Below are positions 47,334 to 55,256 of a DNA stretch of 64,000 nt, one piece after another; position 1 is the first letter of the stretch; the number at the start of each line of letters is the position of its first letter. Both the position numbers and the translations under genes were made by a program. The DNA lies in NCBI RefSeq assembly GCF_030816935.1, contig NZ_JAUSYO010000001.1:3100001-3164000 (forward strand). The letters are read 5' to 3'. This DNA comes from Arthrobacter sp. B3I9 (GTDB lineage: Bacteria; Actinomycetota; Actinomycetes; Actinomycetales; Micrococcaceae). Below the pieces are notes generated by a model. That model saw nothing but the letters and a program-made list of their open reading frames with translations. It made no database searches and was not told the origin of the DNA.

Positions 47334-48943
47334 TCACATCCGGAACAGGCCGAAGGAGGTCTCCGGCAGCGGGGTGCGGGAGACGACGTCGAGCGCCAGT
47401 CCCAGGACGGTGCGGGTGTCCGCGGGGTCGATGATCCCGTCATCCCAGAGCCTGGCCGTGGAATAGTACGGGCTGGCCCTGGTCCTCGTACTGCTGCTTG
47501 ATCGGGGCCTTGAAGGCGTCCTCGTCCTCGGCGGACCATTCCTCGCCGCGGGCCTCGTACTGGTCCCGCTTCACGGTGGCGAGCACGCTAGAGGCCTGGT
47601 TTCCGCCCATCACCGAAATCCGTGAGGCCGGCCACATCCAGAGGAAGCGCGGGGAGTAGGCCCGCCCGCACATGGAGTAATTGCCCGCACCGAAGGATCC
47701 GCCGATCACGACCGTCAGCTTGGGCACCCGGGCGGTGGCGACGGCGGTGACCATCTTGGCGCCGTTCCTGGCGATGCCGCCCTGCTCCGAATCCTTGCCG
47801 ACCATGAAGCCGGAAATATTCTGCAGGAAGATCAGCGGAATCCCGCGCTGGTCACACAGTTCGATGAAGTGGGCGCCCTTGAGCGAGGACTCGCTGAAGA
47901 GCACGCCGTTGTTGGCGACGATACCCACCGGATGCCCGTGCAGCTTCGCGAACCCGGTGACCAGGGTGGTGCCGTAGTTCTTTTTGAATTCGTGGAAGCG
48001 GCTGCCGTCCACAAGCCGGGCGATCACCTCGCGCACGTCGTACTGGGCGTTGACGTCGGTGGGAACGGCGCCATAAAGCTCGTCCGGATCAGCGATCGGC
48101 TCGACGGCGGTGTCCACGTCCCAGGCAGGGGCGGCCGGCCGGGGCAGGGTGGCGACGATGTCCCGGACGATCTGGAGGGCATGCTCATCGTTCTCAGCCA
48201 GGTGGTCGCTGACGCCGGAGATTTTTGCGTGCACCTCGCCGCCCCCGAGTTCCTCGGCGGTGACGATCTCGCCGATGGCGGCCTTCACGAGCGGCGGCCC
48301 GCCCAGGAAGATGGTGCCCTGGTTGCGGACGATCACGGTCTCGTCACTCATGGCCGGGACATAGGCGCCGCCGGCCGTGCAGGAGCCCATAACGGAGGCG
48401 ATTTGCGGGATTTTGGCGGCGGACAGCCGGGCCTGGTTGAAGAAGATCCGGCCGAAGTGTTCCTTGTCCGGGAAGAACCTCGTCCTGCCTCGGCAGGAAG
48501 GCGCCGCCGGAGTCCACGAGGTAGATGCAGGGCAGCCGGTTCTCGAGGGCGATTTCCTGCGCCCTCAGGTGCTTCTTCACCGTCATGGGGTAGTAGGTGC
48601 CGCCCTTGACGGTGGCGTCGTTGGAGATGACGAGGACCTGCCGGCCGTGGATCAGGCCGATGCCTGCAATCACACCGGCTCCCGGGGAGTCGTCGTCGTA
48701 CATGCCGTTCGCTGCCAGGGGCGCGATCTCGAGGAACGGGCTGCCGTTATCGAGGAGCTGGTCGATGCGTTCGCGCGGCAGCAGCTTCCCCCGGGCCACA
48801 TGGCGTTCGCGGGACTTCTCCGGCCCGCCCAGCGCCGTCCTGGCGAGCCGTTCCTTCAGTTCGAGGGCCAGCCCCAGCTGGGCGTCCCGGTTCGCGGCGT
48901 AGCCGGCGCTCGTGGCGTCGACCTGGCTGGCGATTGTCTCCAT
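47334..48943 (-). pseudogene. accD1: Acyl-CoA carboxylase beta subunit (AccD1/MCC-like) with two frameshifts
   Basis: The locus has the full carboxyltransferase gene of the methylcrotonyl-CoA carboxylase type, but two +1 shifts. From the ATG at 48943 the protein runs to [13 protein letters not shown], where an extra A (48476/48477 plus strand) breaks it; the next frame gives [17 protein letters not shown] and most of the C-terminal half; then an extra G (47475/47476) breaks it before the expected [17 protein letters not shown] tail. Removing both bases gives 535 residues and a TGA at 47334-47336, just before accA1. Each shift is one base and all domains remain, so sequencing error is as likely as real decay. 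Confidence 0.85.
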
Positions 48944-49003
48944 TGACTGCTTCCGTTCCCGGGCCCCATGCTGGAGGCCCACCTAGCGGGCTTCCCGCCA
49001 TTT

Positions 49004-49053
49004 CAGTTAGGACCGCATAACTGGAATTTAGGTTAGTCTTTATTAACTGGAAT
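49004..49053. promoter_or_regulatory. Two matching operators in the accD1 / tetR divergent region
   Basis: GTTAG, seven bases, then TAACTGGAAT occurs at 49006-49027 and again at 49032-49053, exactly 26 bases apart. Each has a GTTA/TAAC inverted core; the first extends to a 6-bp arm CAGTTA/TAACTG (49004-49009 and 49018-49023). They lie between the divergent starts at 48943 and 49098, where a TetR repressor would act on both genes. Confidence 0.7.
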
Positions 49054-49097
49054 GTCTATGGCAGAACGATGCGACCAGCTGGAAGGGAGTTGATGAT

Positions 49098-49808
49098 GTG
49101 CCGGTGACCGAGCCCAGCGACGGGGCGGACGAGCAACCGCAATCGGCCGCGCCATCAGCCGAGGCGACGGCGACGCAGGCCCCGCTGGCCCCGCTGGCCC
49201 CGCCGACCCAACGAAGCCGGGCGAAGCAGAACCGCCGGCAGGCGCTGCTCTCGGCTGCCGCAGCCCTGTTCGCAGCGGAGGGTTTCAACAGGGTGTCCCT
49301 GGAGGACCTTGGTTCCGCAGCGGGTGTCAGCGGACCGGCGGTCTACCGGCATTTCGCCGGCAAGCAGGCCGTCCTCGGTGCCCTGCTGTTGAGCGTCAGC
49401 CATGAACTCCTCGACGGCGGCCGCCAGGTGGTGGCGGAGTCCGACGGAGCCGCGGCAGCGCTGAGCGGCCTGGTCGAGTTCCACGTCGACTTTGCCTTGA
49501 GTAACCCCGATGTCATCCGCGTGCAGGACCAGGACTTCAGCAACCTCGCCCCGGACGACCAGGCCGAGGTCCGCACCCTCCAACGCAGTTATGTGGAACT
49601 CTGGGTGGAGGTGCTGGCGAGGCTGCATGCGGGCACCGAGCCTGCCGAACTCCGGATGCGCGCCCACGCCTCCTTCGGTCTGATCAACTCCACACCCCAC
49701 TCCGTCCGCACCCACGGCCGGCGGGTCGCCGCCAAACGCGCCCGCCCGCTGCTCGAGAGCATGGCCCTGGCCGCCCTGATGGCACCCGTGGGGCCTGCGC
49801 CGCTCTGA
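49098..49808 (+). CDS. TetR family transcriptional regulator of the accD1 operon
   Basis: A 236-residue regulator. After an unusual Ala/Pro/Thr-rich N-terminus of about 38 residues comes the TetR helix-turn-helix (about 45-92): [19 protein letters not shown] then VSLEDLGSAAGVSGPAVYRHFAGKQ, given here in parts. The C-terminal part would bind an acyl-CoA or acid. It is divergent from the accD1 operon, as in the M. tuberculosis locus where Rv2506 is also TetR. The start is a GTG at 49098 behind GGGAG; a later start that removes the Ala/Pro stretch is possible. Confidence 0.88.
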   Translation: MPVTEPSDGADEQPQSAAPSAEATATQAPLAPLAPPTQRSRAKQNRRQALLSAAAALFAAEGFNRVSLEDLGSAAGVSGPAVYRHFAGKQAVLGALLLSVSHELLDGGRQVVAESDGAAAALSGLVEFHVDFALSNPDVIRVQDQDFSNLAPDDQAEVRTLQRSYVELWVEVLARLHAGTEPAELRMRAHASFGLINSTPHSVRTHGRRVAAKRARPLLESMALAALMAPVGPAPL

Positions 49809-49828
49809 TTGGAGCCGCACCGCTGACC

Positions 49829-49883
49829 TGCGCCGGTCCGGTTCTGCGCAGGCCTGTTCTGCGCCGGTCCGGTTCTGCGCAGG
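49829..49883. repeat. 24-bp direct repeat downstream of tetR
   Basis: A 24-base sequence beginning TGCGCCGGTCCGG occurs exactly at 49829-49852 and 49860-49883 (period 31). The end TCTGCGCAGG is shared. It follows the tetR stop by 20 bases and lies in non-coding DNA. Confidence 0.85.
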
Positions 49884-49997
49884 GAAATGCTGGGTTGAAG
49901 GTAGCCGATACCCATCCGGGCGCATATTGACAGTAGATAGCCGCGGGTTCAATGTTTTAGCTAATCGGCGCTGACGTAACTCATTCGGAGTTTCAAA

Positions 49998-50029
49998 GAC
50001 ATAGCCCGGGACCTTCTCCGGGTTATGTC
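49998..50029 (+). terminator. Hairpin between tetR and the unknown 374-aa gene
   Basis: A 12-bp stem with one G-T pair and an 8-base loop: GACATAGCCCGG at 49998-50009 pairs with CCGGGTTATGTC at 50018-50029, followed by GGTTTAAAATC. It may end the tetR transcript, or be the 5' leader of the next gene 48 bases on. The surroundings are AT-richer than most of the window. Confidence 0.6.
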
Positions 50030-50077
50030 GGTTTAAAATCAAACTCTCATGCAGGTTGAGACGGAGAGAACCGTCCC

Positions 50078-51202
50078 ATGTTTTCCCACCGAAACAAACT
50101 CCATGTCGAAGTTGTAGTGGACTGGTCCCGCTGTTCACGGGGAAACTTTTGGCCCGAAGTTCTCACGGAGCTAAACAGGCGGCGGCTGGTTCCCAACACA
50201 ACCCGTCTCTACCCGCTGGCTGATTGGACCTGGCATCCGGCGCCCGGATTGTGGCGGCAACAACTCGTCAGGGTGCCCGGAGAGTCCCTCCTTCAGCGCT
50301 TGGACCGTTGCGATGTACTGATCTTGAACTGGGACGTTGCCAATGGAGACCCTGACTTCGGCGCAGATCTTGCGATGCGCTGGTTTTCCCACAGGCGCCC
50401 GGAGATTCTTCATTGGGTCCGGGAACGTGGCGGAATTCTGATCATCGAAGGTGAAGCGCGCCTGGGAGTTCCAGCGCAAGCCTCGTACGACGCTGTATTG
50501 GGTGAGTTTCAAGTACAGGTTTGCGGGGAGGCCGATTCTCTTCGGCCCCGCAGGCAGGTTGAACGAAACGGCACCCGCTGCAAGATGACTAATGCAGCGC
50601 GGTTTCCGGCCCTGGCGAACACCTCTGCTGCCCCTTTCATCCACCTGCAATCGCTAACTGCGCGGCAACGGTCATTCGATGACATGTTTCCGGGAACTGC
50701 CGGGCTAATGCTGTCTCCGTTCCTGTCCACCGGGGATTGGCAACTGCTGTACCGCGGATGGTTCCGCTGGAATCCATTCCGGCGGAAGCGCATGCCCTGG
50801 GTACCCTTCGCCAAGACCGCGGACCGTAAATTCAACCATCCGACAATGCTGGTCGCTAAACACGGCACGGGCGCGGTGTTCGTTTCGACCATGTTCCTGG
50901 CCAGCAGCAACCAGCTGCAGCTGGTCGAAGCCATGCTGCGCTGCCACGGCGACGTCGCGAGGTTGCCCGACCCGCCCCGCCGTGTCCTGTTTGTCAGGAA
51001 ATGGATATTGAGCAACATGGTTCCACTGATCGCCGCAGTGGCAGCACTGCTTCTTGGACGCCAGCTCGGATGGGATCAGGCCGTAGGAGGAAACGAAGTT
51101 CTGAGACTGGGATTTCTTGCCCTGCTTGCGCTGACAGTTGCAGTAGTCGCGAAGCTTCGCCATCGGCTGGCGGGTCTCGTGCGTGAGGTCACGGGGCGCT
51201 AA
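50078..51202 (+). CDS. Unknown membrane-anchored protein, amidotransferase/ThuA-like pattern (374 aa)
   Basis: I do not recognise this protein. The soluble part (1-300) has an alternating pattern like class I glutamine-amidotransferase or ThuA-type Rossmann domains: DRCDVLILNWDVANGD near 77-91, ILHWVRERGGILIIEGEA near 110-127 and KHGTGAVFVSTMFLASSNQL near 261-280, but no catalytic Cys-His is evident. Two C-terminal helices (about 309-328 and 344-360) anchor it, with an R/K-rich last loop. Codon use and base composition look less GC-rich than the neighbours, suggesting transfer. A GGAGAG precedes the ATG. It has no clear operon partner. Confidence 0.7.
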   Translation: MFSHRNKLHVEVVVDWSRCSRGNFWPEVLTELNRRRLVPNTTRLYPLADWTWHPAPGLWRQQLVRVPGESLLQRLDRCDVLILNWDVANGDPDFGADLAMRWFSHRRPEILHWVRERGGILIIEGEARLGVPAQASYDAVLGEFQVQVCGEADSLRPRRQVERNGTRCKMTNAARFPALANTSAAPFIHLQSLTARQRSFDDMFPGTAGLMLSPFLSTGDWQLLYRGWFRWNPFRRKRMPWVPFAKTADRKFNHPTMLVAKHGTGAVFVSTMFLASSNQLQLVEAMLRCHGDVARLPDPPRRVLFVRKWILSNMVPLIAAVAALLLGRQLGWDQAVGGNEVLRLGFLALLALTVAVVAKLRHRLAGLVREVTGR

Positions 51203-51240
51203 GCGGCCGTTGTGGCCGCCCGAACCAGGTGTTGAGCGCA

Positions 51241-52701
51241 TCAGCGAGCCCCACCTGGTCCTGGTCTCCCAACCCAGGCCACATAGCCGTCGGGCCGGAT
51301 CAGCACGGCGGCGGGACCGGGGACCTCCCCGAATACCGGAAGCTCCCACAAACCGCTGTATCGGGCGTCGACCAGCTGGACGCGGTCCGGCAGGGGGGTG
51401 GTGCTGAAGCGGCCCGGCTCCCCGAGGTTCAGCAGGACCGGCCGTGCCTCGTGCAGCAGCGCAAAGACCCGCACCGGGCCGCCCGCGGTGACAAGGTCAA
51501 GATCCGGCATCCGGCGTCCGAGCAGCGGGTGCCCCTCGCCAAGGTCATAGTGGATGTCCAGGCCGGACTGCATGGCGGCGAACCGCCGGCGTGGCTCGTC
51601 CATGCCGAGGAGTTCGGAAATGACCTCACCCACGGCCTTGATGCGGTCATCCGGGCGGCGTAGCGCGGACTGCGCCATGGTGTTGCGCAGCACGCGGGCG
51701 GCAACCGGGTGGCGCTCGGCGTGGTACGTGTCCAGGAGGCTTTCCGGGGACGTCTGCTTGACCACCTGCGCCAGCTTCCATCCCAGATTCACCGCATCCT
51801 GCACACCGGTGTTAAGCCCCTGCCCACCGTCCGGGGCATGGACATGGGCGGCGTCCCCGGCCAACAGGATCCGCCGGTCGCGGTAGGCCGCGGCCTGCCG
51901 CGTCATATCCGTGAACCTGGAGATCCAGATGGGGCTGTGGGCCCCGTAGTCGGTCCCGTACACGGCGATGAGCGCTTCGCTGAGGTCGCGAAGGGTCGGT
52001 TCCCTCGTGGACCCCACGTGCTCCTCGGTCACCATGACCCCGACCGGCCCGCTATCCGCGTAGACAACCTGGCCGTCGCGGATCTCGTACTGCAGCCTGC
52101 CGAAGGAATGGACGCCGAAAGCGTTGCGGTGGATGCCCAGTTCGGGTTCCTCTGCCATCTCCACCTCGGCGATCAGGCTGCTGGTGGTCGGATCCCACCC
52201 GGGGAACTCGATACCGGCTGCTTTGCGGACAAGGCTGCGGCCGCCGTCGCACCCGACGAGGTATTCCGCCCGCAGCGACCGGCCGTCCGAAAGCCCGACG
52301 TCGACGCCGGTATCGTCCTGCGCGATGCCCGTGACGTCCCGTCCGCGGTAGAACGTCACCCCCACTTCTGCGACCCAGCCGGCAAGTATGCGCTCGATGT
52401 GGTTCTGCCACAACCCGAGCCCGTAGGGGTGCCGCGTGGGAAAGCCGCTGATGTCCAGGCGGGTGGAGGCGAACCCCGCAACCTGGGCTATCTGTCCCTC
52501 CGAGAGGAACCGGTCAGCGATCCCGCGCTGGTCGAGGACCTCGATGGTGCGTGAATGCAGGCCACCTGCGCGCGCACCCGCGAGGTCCTGGCTGGGACGC
52601 CGCTCGACAACGGCGACGTCGACGCCCGCCAGCGCCAACTCGCCCGCCAGCATCAGCCCGGTCGGGCCTCCTCCGGCAACCACCACCGCATGCACTGTCA
52701 T
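51241..52701 (-). CDS. FAD-dependent aromatic monooxygenase (PHBH/rifampicin-monooxygenase-like), C-terminus frameshifted
   Basis: A class A flavin hydroxylase: GGGPTGLMLAGELALAG (9-25) binds FAD, DG motif in VGCDGGRSLVRKAAG near 150, and GDAAHVHAPDGGQGLNTGVQD near 285 complete the site; a thioredoxin-like C-terminal domain follows. The last part breaks after DGYVAWVG: an extra C (run 51268-51270, plus strand) shifts the frame and it stops at 51241. Without it the protein continues DQDQVGLADALNTWFG to a TGA at 51189, giving 503 residues, as in relatives. Only the last 20 or so residues are changed, so the enzyme may still work. Substrate unknown. Confidence 0.85.
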   Translation of the reverse strand: MTVHAVVVAGGGPTGLMLAGELALAGVDVAVVERRPSQDLAGARAGGLHSRTIEVLDQRGIADRFLSEGQIAQVAGFASTRLDISGFPTRHPYGLGLWQNHIERILAGWVAEVGVTFYRGRDVTGIAQDDTGVDVGLSDGRSLRAEYLVGCDGGRSLVRKAAGIEFPGWDPTTSSLIAEVEMAEEPELGIHRNAFGVHSFGRLQYEIRDGQVVYADSGPVGVMVTEEHVGSTREPTLRDLSEALIAVYGTDYGAHSPIWISRFTDMTRQAAAYRDRRILLAGDAAHVHAPDGGQGLNTGVQDAVNLGWKLAQVVKQTSPESLLDTYHAERHPVAARVLRNTMAQSALRRPDDRIKAVGEVISELLGMDEPRRRFAAMQSGLDIHYDLGEGHPLLGRRMPDLDLVTAGGPVRVFALLHEARPVLLNLGEPGRFSTTPLPDRVQLVDARYSGLWELPVFGEVPGPAAVLIRPDGYVAWVGRPGPGGAR

Positions 52702-52809
52702 CGCGATACCCCCGCTCTCCTGGTTCTTGCCTTCGGCGAGTATGCGCTCCGCCCCGGGGCTTGCCGCAAGCCCCCGGGCGGGCGATACATTGGAAACAAG
52801 AGGAGATTC

Positions 52810-52851
52810 AAAAATAAGGTTGCCGGCCGCCCCTCGAGGGAACAGCCGGCA
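52810..52851 (-). terminator. Intrinsic terminator of the branched-chain dehydrogenase operon
   Basis: On the minus strand the stem TGCCGGC/GCCGGCA (52851-52845 with 52827-52821) encloses a 17-base loop and is followed by ACCTTATTTTTG, a good U-rich run. It lies 19 bases past the E2 stop. Confidence 0.75.
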
Positions 52852-52869
52852 GCCTGTGATTCGCAGTGG

Positions 52870-54249
52870 CTAGACCATCGCCAGCGCCATGCCCGGATCG
52901 GCCAGGATGGTGCCGAGATCCTGGAGGAACCGGGAGCCCTGCTCGCCGTCCACCAGCCGGTGGTCGAAGGAGAGGCTGAGAGTCATGACCTGGCGCAGGG
53001 CCACCTCGTCCTGATACTCCCAGGGCATCTTGCGGACTGCGCCGAGGGCCAGGATGGCGGCCTCGCCGGGGTTCAGGATCGGGGTGCCGGCGTCGATGCC
53101 GAAGACACCGATGTTGGTGATGGAAATGGTGCCGCCAGCGAGATCGGCCGGGGCGGTCTTTCCTGCGCGCGCGGTATCGGTGAGTTCGGTCAGGGCAGTG
53201 GAGAGTTCCTTCAGGGACAGCCGGTCCGCGTCCTTGATGTTCGGCACCGTCAGTCCCCGCGGAGTCGCCGCGGCAATGCCGAGGTTGACGTAGTTGAACT
53301 GGACGATCTCCTGGTTGGCCTCATCCCACCGGGTGTTAAGCGTGGGGTGGTTCCGCAGCGCGATCAGGACGGCCTTGGACACCAGGGTCAACGGAGTCAG
53401 TTTGTAGCCGGCGAAAGCAGGGCTGGCCTTGAGCCGTGCAAGCAGTTCCATGGTGGCGGTCACGTCGATGGTCAGGAACTCGGTGACGTGCGGGGCTGTG
53501 AAGGCACTCGCGACCATGGCGGCAGCCGTGAACTTGCGGACGCCCTTGATCGGGGTCCGCGTCTCCCGCGTTGCCGGCTCCTGCACGGCACCCGCGGCCG
53601 GGGAACCGGCGAGCTGGCTCGACGCCACCGGCAAGTCACCGCCGCCGACGAAGTTCCGGACGTCGTCGCGGGTGATCAGCCCGTGTTCACCGGTACCGGC
53701 AAGGTCCTCGAGGTTGACCCCGAGATCCTTCGCCAGCTTGCGGACCGGCGGGGTGGAGCGGGGACGCTCGGCCGGGCGGTCCGCAGCCGGGGCTGCTAGT
53801 CCCGAGCCGTTCCCTGCCGGGGGTGCGGGCACGGCCGCCGGTGCGGACCGGACGGCGGCTGACGCGAAGCTGCGGGAGCGGCGGGCCGGCCGGCCGGCGG
53901 TTTCGAGGACAGCGCCGTACCCGACGAGGTTTGGCTCGCGCCGCGCCTCCTGGCCGGCAGCGTCGTCCGGGCCGGGCGGGACCCCTCCGCCGTCGTCGCC
54001 CTCAACCTCGAAGGACACGATCGGCTTTCCGACTTCGACGACGGTGCCCGGCTGCTCGTGCAAGGCGGTGATGACGCCGGCGAACGGGGAGGGCAGCTCG
54101 ACAACTGCCTTGGCGGTCTCCACCTCGGCAATGATCTGGTTGAGGGAGACCGTGTCCCCCACTGCCACCTTCCAGGCAACGATTTCCGATTCGGTGAGAC
54201 CTTCGCCGAGGTCAGGCAGCCTGAATTCCTTGATCATGGTTGCGGTCAT
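52870..54249 (-). CDS. bkdC: Branched-chain 2-oxoacid dehydrogenase E2 (dihydrolipoamide acyltransferase)
   Basis: A 459-residue E2 with one lipoyl domain (about 5-83, K47 in VETAKAVVELPSPF), a long Ala/Pro linker, the peripheral-subunit-binding domain (about 160-200, TPPVRKLAKDLGVNLEDLAGTG in parts) and the catalytic domain ending with the SFDHRLVDGEQGSRFL block (His and Asp of the transacylase). The order E1 alpha, E1 beta, E2 with ATGA-type overlaps marks a single operon. Branched-chain keto acids are the likely substrate by context; a pyruvate complex is an alternative. Confidence 0.92.
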   Translation of the reverse strand: MTATMIKEFRLPDLGEGLTESEIVAWKVAVGDTVSLNQIIAEVETAKAVVELPSPFAGVITALHEQPGTVVEVGKPIVSFEVEGDDGGGVPPGPDDAAGQEARREPNLVGYGAVLETAGRPARRSRSFASAAVRSAPAAVPAPPAGNGSGLAAPAADRPAERPRSTPPVRKLAKDLGVNLEDLAGTGEHGLITRDDVRNFVGGGDLPVASSQLAGSPAAGAVQEPATRETRTPIKGVRKFTAAAMVASAFTAPHVTEFLTIDVTATMELLARLKASPAFAGYKLTPLTLVSKAVLIALRNHPTLNTRWDEANQEIVQFNYVNLGIAAATPRGLTVPNIKDADRLSLKELSTALTELTDTARAGKTAPADLAGGTISITNIGVFGIDAGTPILNPGEAAILALGAVRKMPWEYQDEVALRQVMTLSLSFDHRLVDGEQGSRFLQDLGTILADPGMALAMV

Positions 54250-55256
54250 CCTTCCAGCCCGCTGAGTGAGTTGGGGCGGGCAAGGGCACGGTCGACGCCG
54301 TCCAGGATCCTGTCCAGGCCGGGCAGGTGGTGCATTTCAAGCTTTGAGTACGGGTACGGGACGTCGAAGCCCGTCACCCGGACCGGGGCGGCTTCAAGGT
54401 GGTAGAAGCAGCGTTCCGTGATGCTGGCAGCCACTTCCGCACCGATCCCGCCGGACTGCGCCGCCTCATGCGTGATGACGAGCCGGCCGGTTTTGCGGAC
54501 AGAGGCCTCCAAAGTGGCGAAGTCGAGCGGGGCCAGCGAGCGCAGGTCGATGACCTCCACCGAGACGCCCTCATCGGCAGCGGCGAGGGCGGCATCCTTT
54601 GCTGTCTTGACGAGGGGTCCGTAGGCCACCAGGGTCACATCCTTGCCCTCGGCCACCACGCGGGCCTTTTCCATGGGCAGAGCGGCCCGGTGGTCCTGGG
54701 ACTCATCCACCTCGCCCTTGTCGTGGTAGCGGCGCTTCGGTTCGAAGTAGAGCACCGGATCGTCGCAGGCAATGGCCTGCTGGATCATCGTGTAGGCATC
54801 CTGCGGATTGGACACGCTCACCACGCGAAGACCCGAGGTGTGCGTGAAGTATGCCTCCGGGGATTCGGAGTGGTGTTCCGGCGAGCCGATGCCGCCCCCG
54901 AACGGAACGCGGATGGTGACCGGCATCTTCACGGCGCCCTGGGTGCGGTAGTGCATCTTGGCAACCTGGCTGACGATCTGGTCGAACGCCGGATAGATGA
55001 AACCGTCGAACTGGATCTCCACCACCGGGCGGTATCCGCGGTAGGCCAGGCCCACAGCGGTGCCCAGGATGCCGGACTCGGCAAGCGGCGTGTCCACGAC
55101 GCGGTGCTTGCCGAAGTCTTTCTGCAACCCGTCGGTGACACGGAAAACGCCACCGAGCGAGCCGATGTCCTCCCCCATCAGGATCACCTTGGAATCGCTT
55201 TCAAGGGACTTGCGCAGGCCCGCATTAAGGGCTCGGGCAAAGGTCATCTGGGTCAT
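54246..55256 (-). CDS. bkdB: 2-oxoacid dehydrogenase E1 component, beta subunit
   Basis: The 336-residue E1 beta has the transketolase-type pyrimidine domain: MGEDIGSLGGVFRVTDGL near 27-44, ADTPLAE-like segment VVDTPLAESGILGTAVG near 54-70, and the C-terminal domain with RLVITHEAAQSGGIGAEVAA. With E1 alpha it forms the alpha2beta2 thiamine-diphosphate enzyme. Its start overlaps the E1 alpha stop (TGATG) and its stop overlaps the E2 start, so translation is coupled across all three genes. Confidence 0.93.
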   Translation of the reverse strand: MTQMTFARALNAGLRKSLESDSKVILMGEDIGSLGGVFRVTDGLQKDFGKHRVVDTPLAESGILGTAVGLAYRGYRPVVEIQFDGFIYPAFDQIVSQVAKMHYRTQGAVKMPVTIRVPFGGGIGSPEHHSESPEAYFTHTSGLRVVSVSNPQDAYTMIQQAIACDDPVLYFEPKRRYHDKGEVDESQDHRAALPMEKARVVAEGKDVTLVAYGPLVKTAKDAALAAADEGVSVEVIDLRSLAPLDFATLEASVRKTGRLVITHEAAQSGGIGAEVAASITERCFYHLEAAPVRVTGFDVPYPYSKLEMHHLPGLDRILDGVDRALARPNSLSGLEG

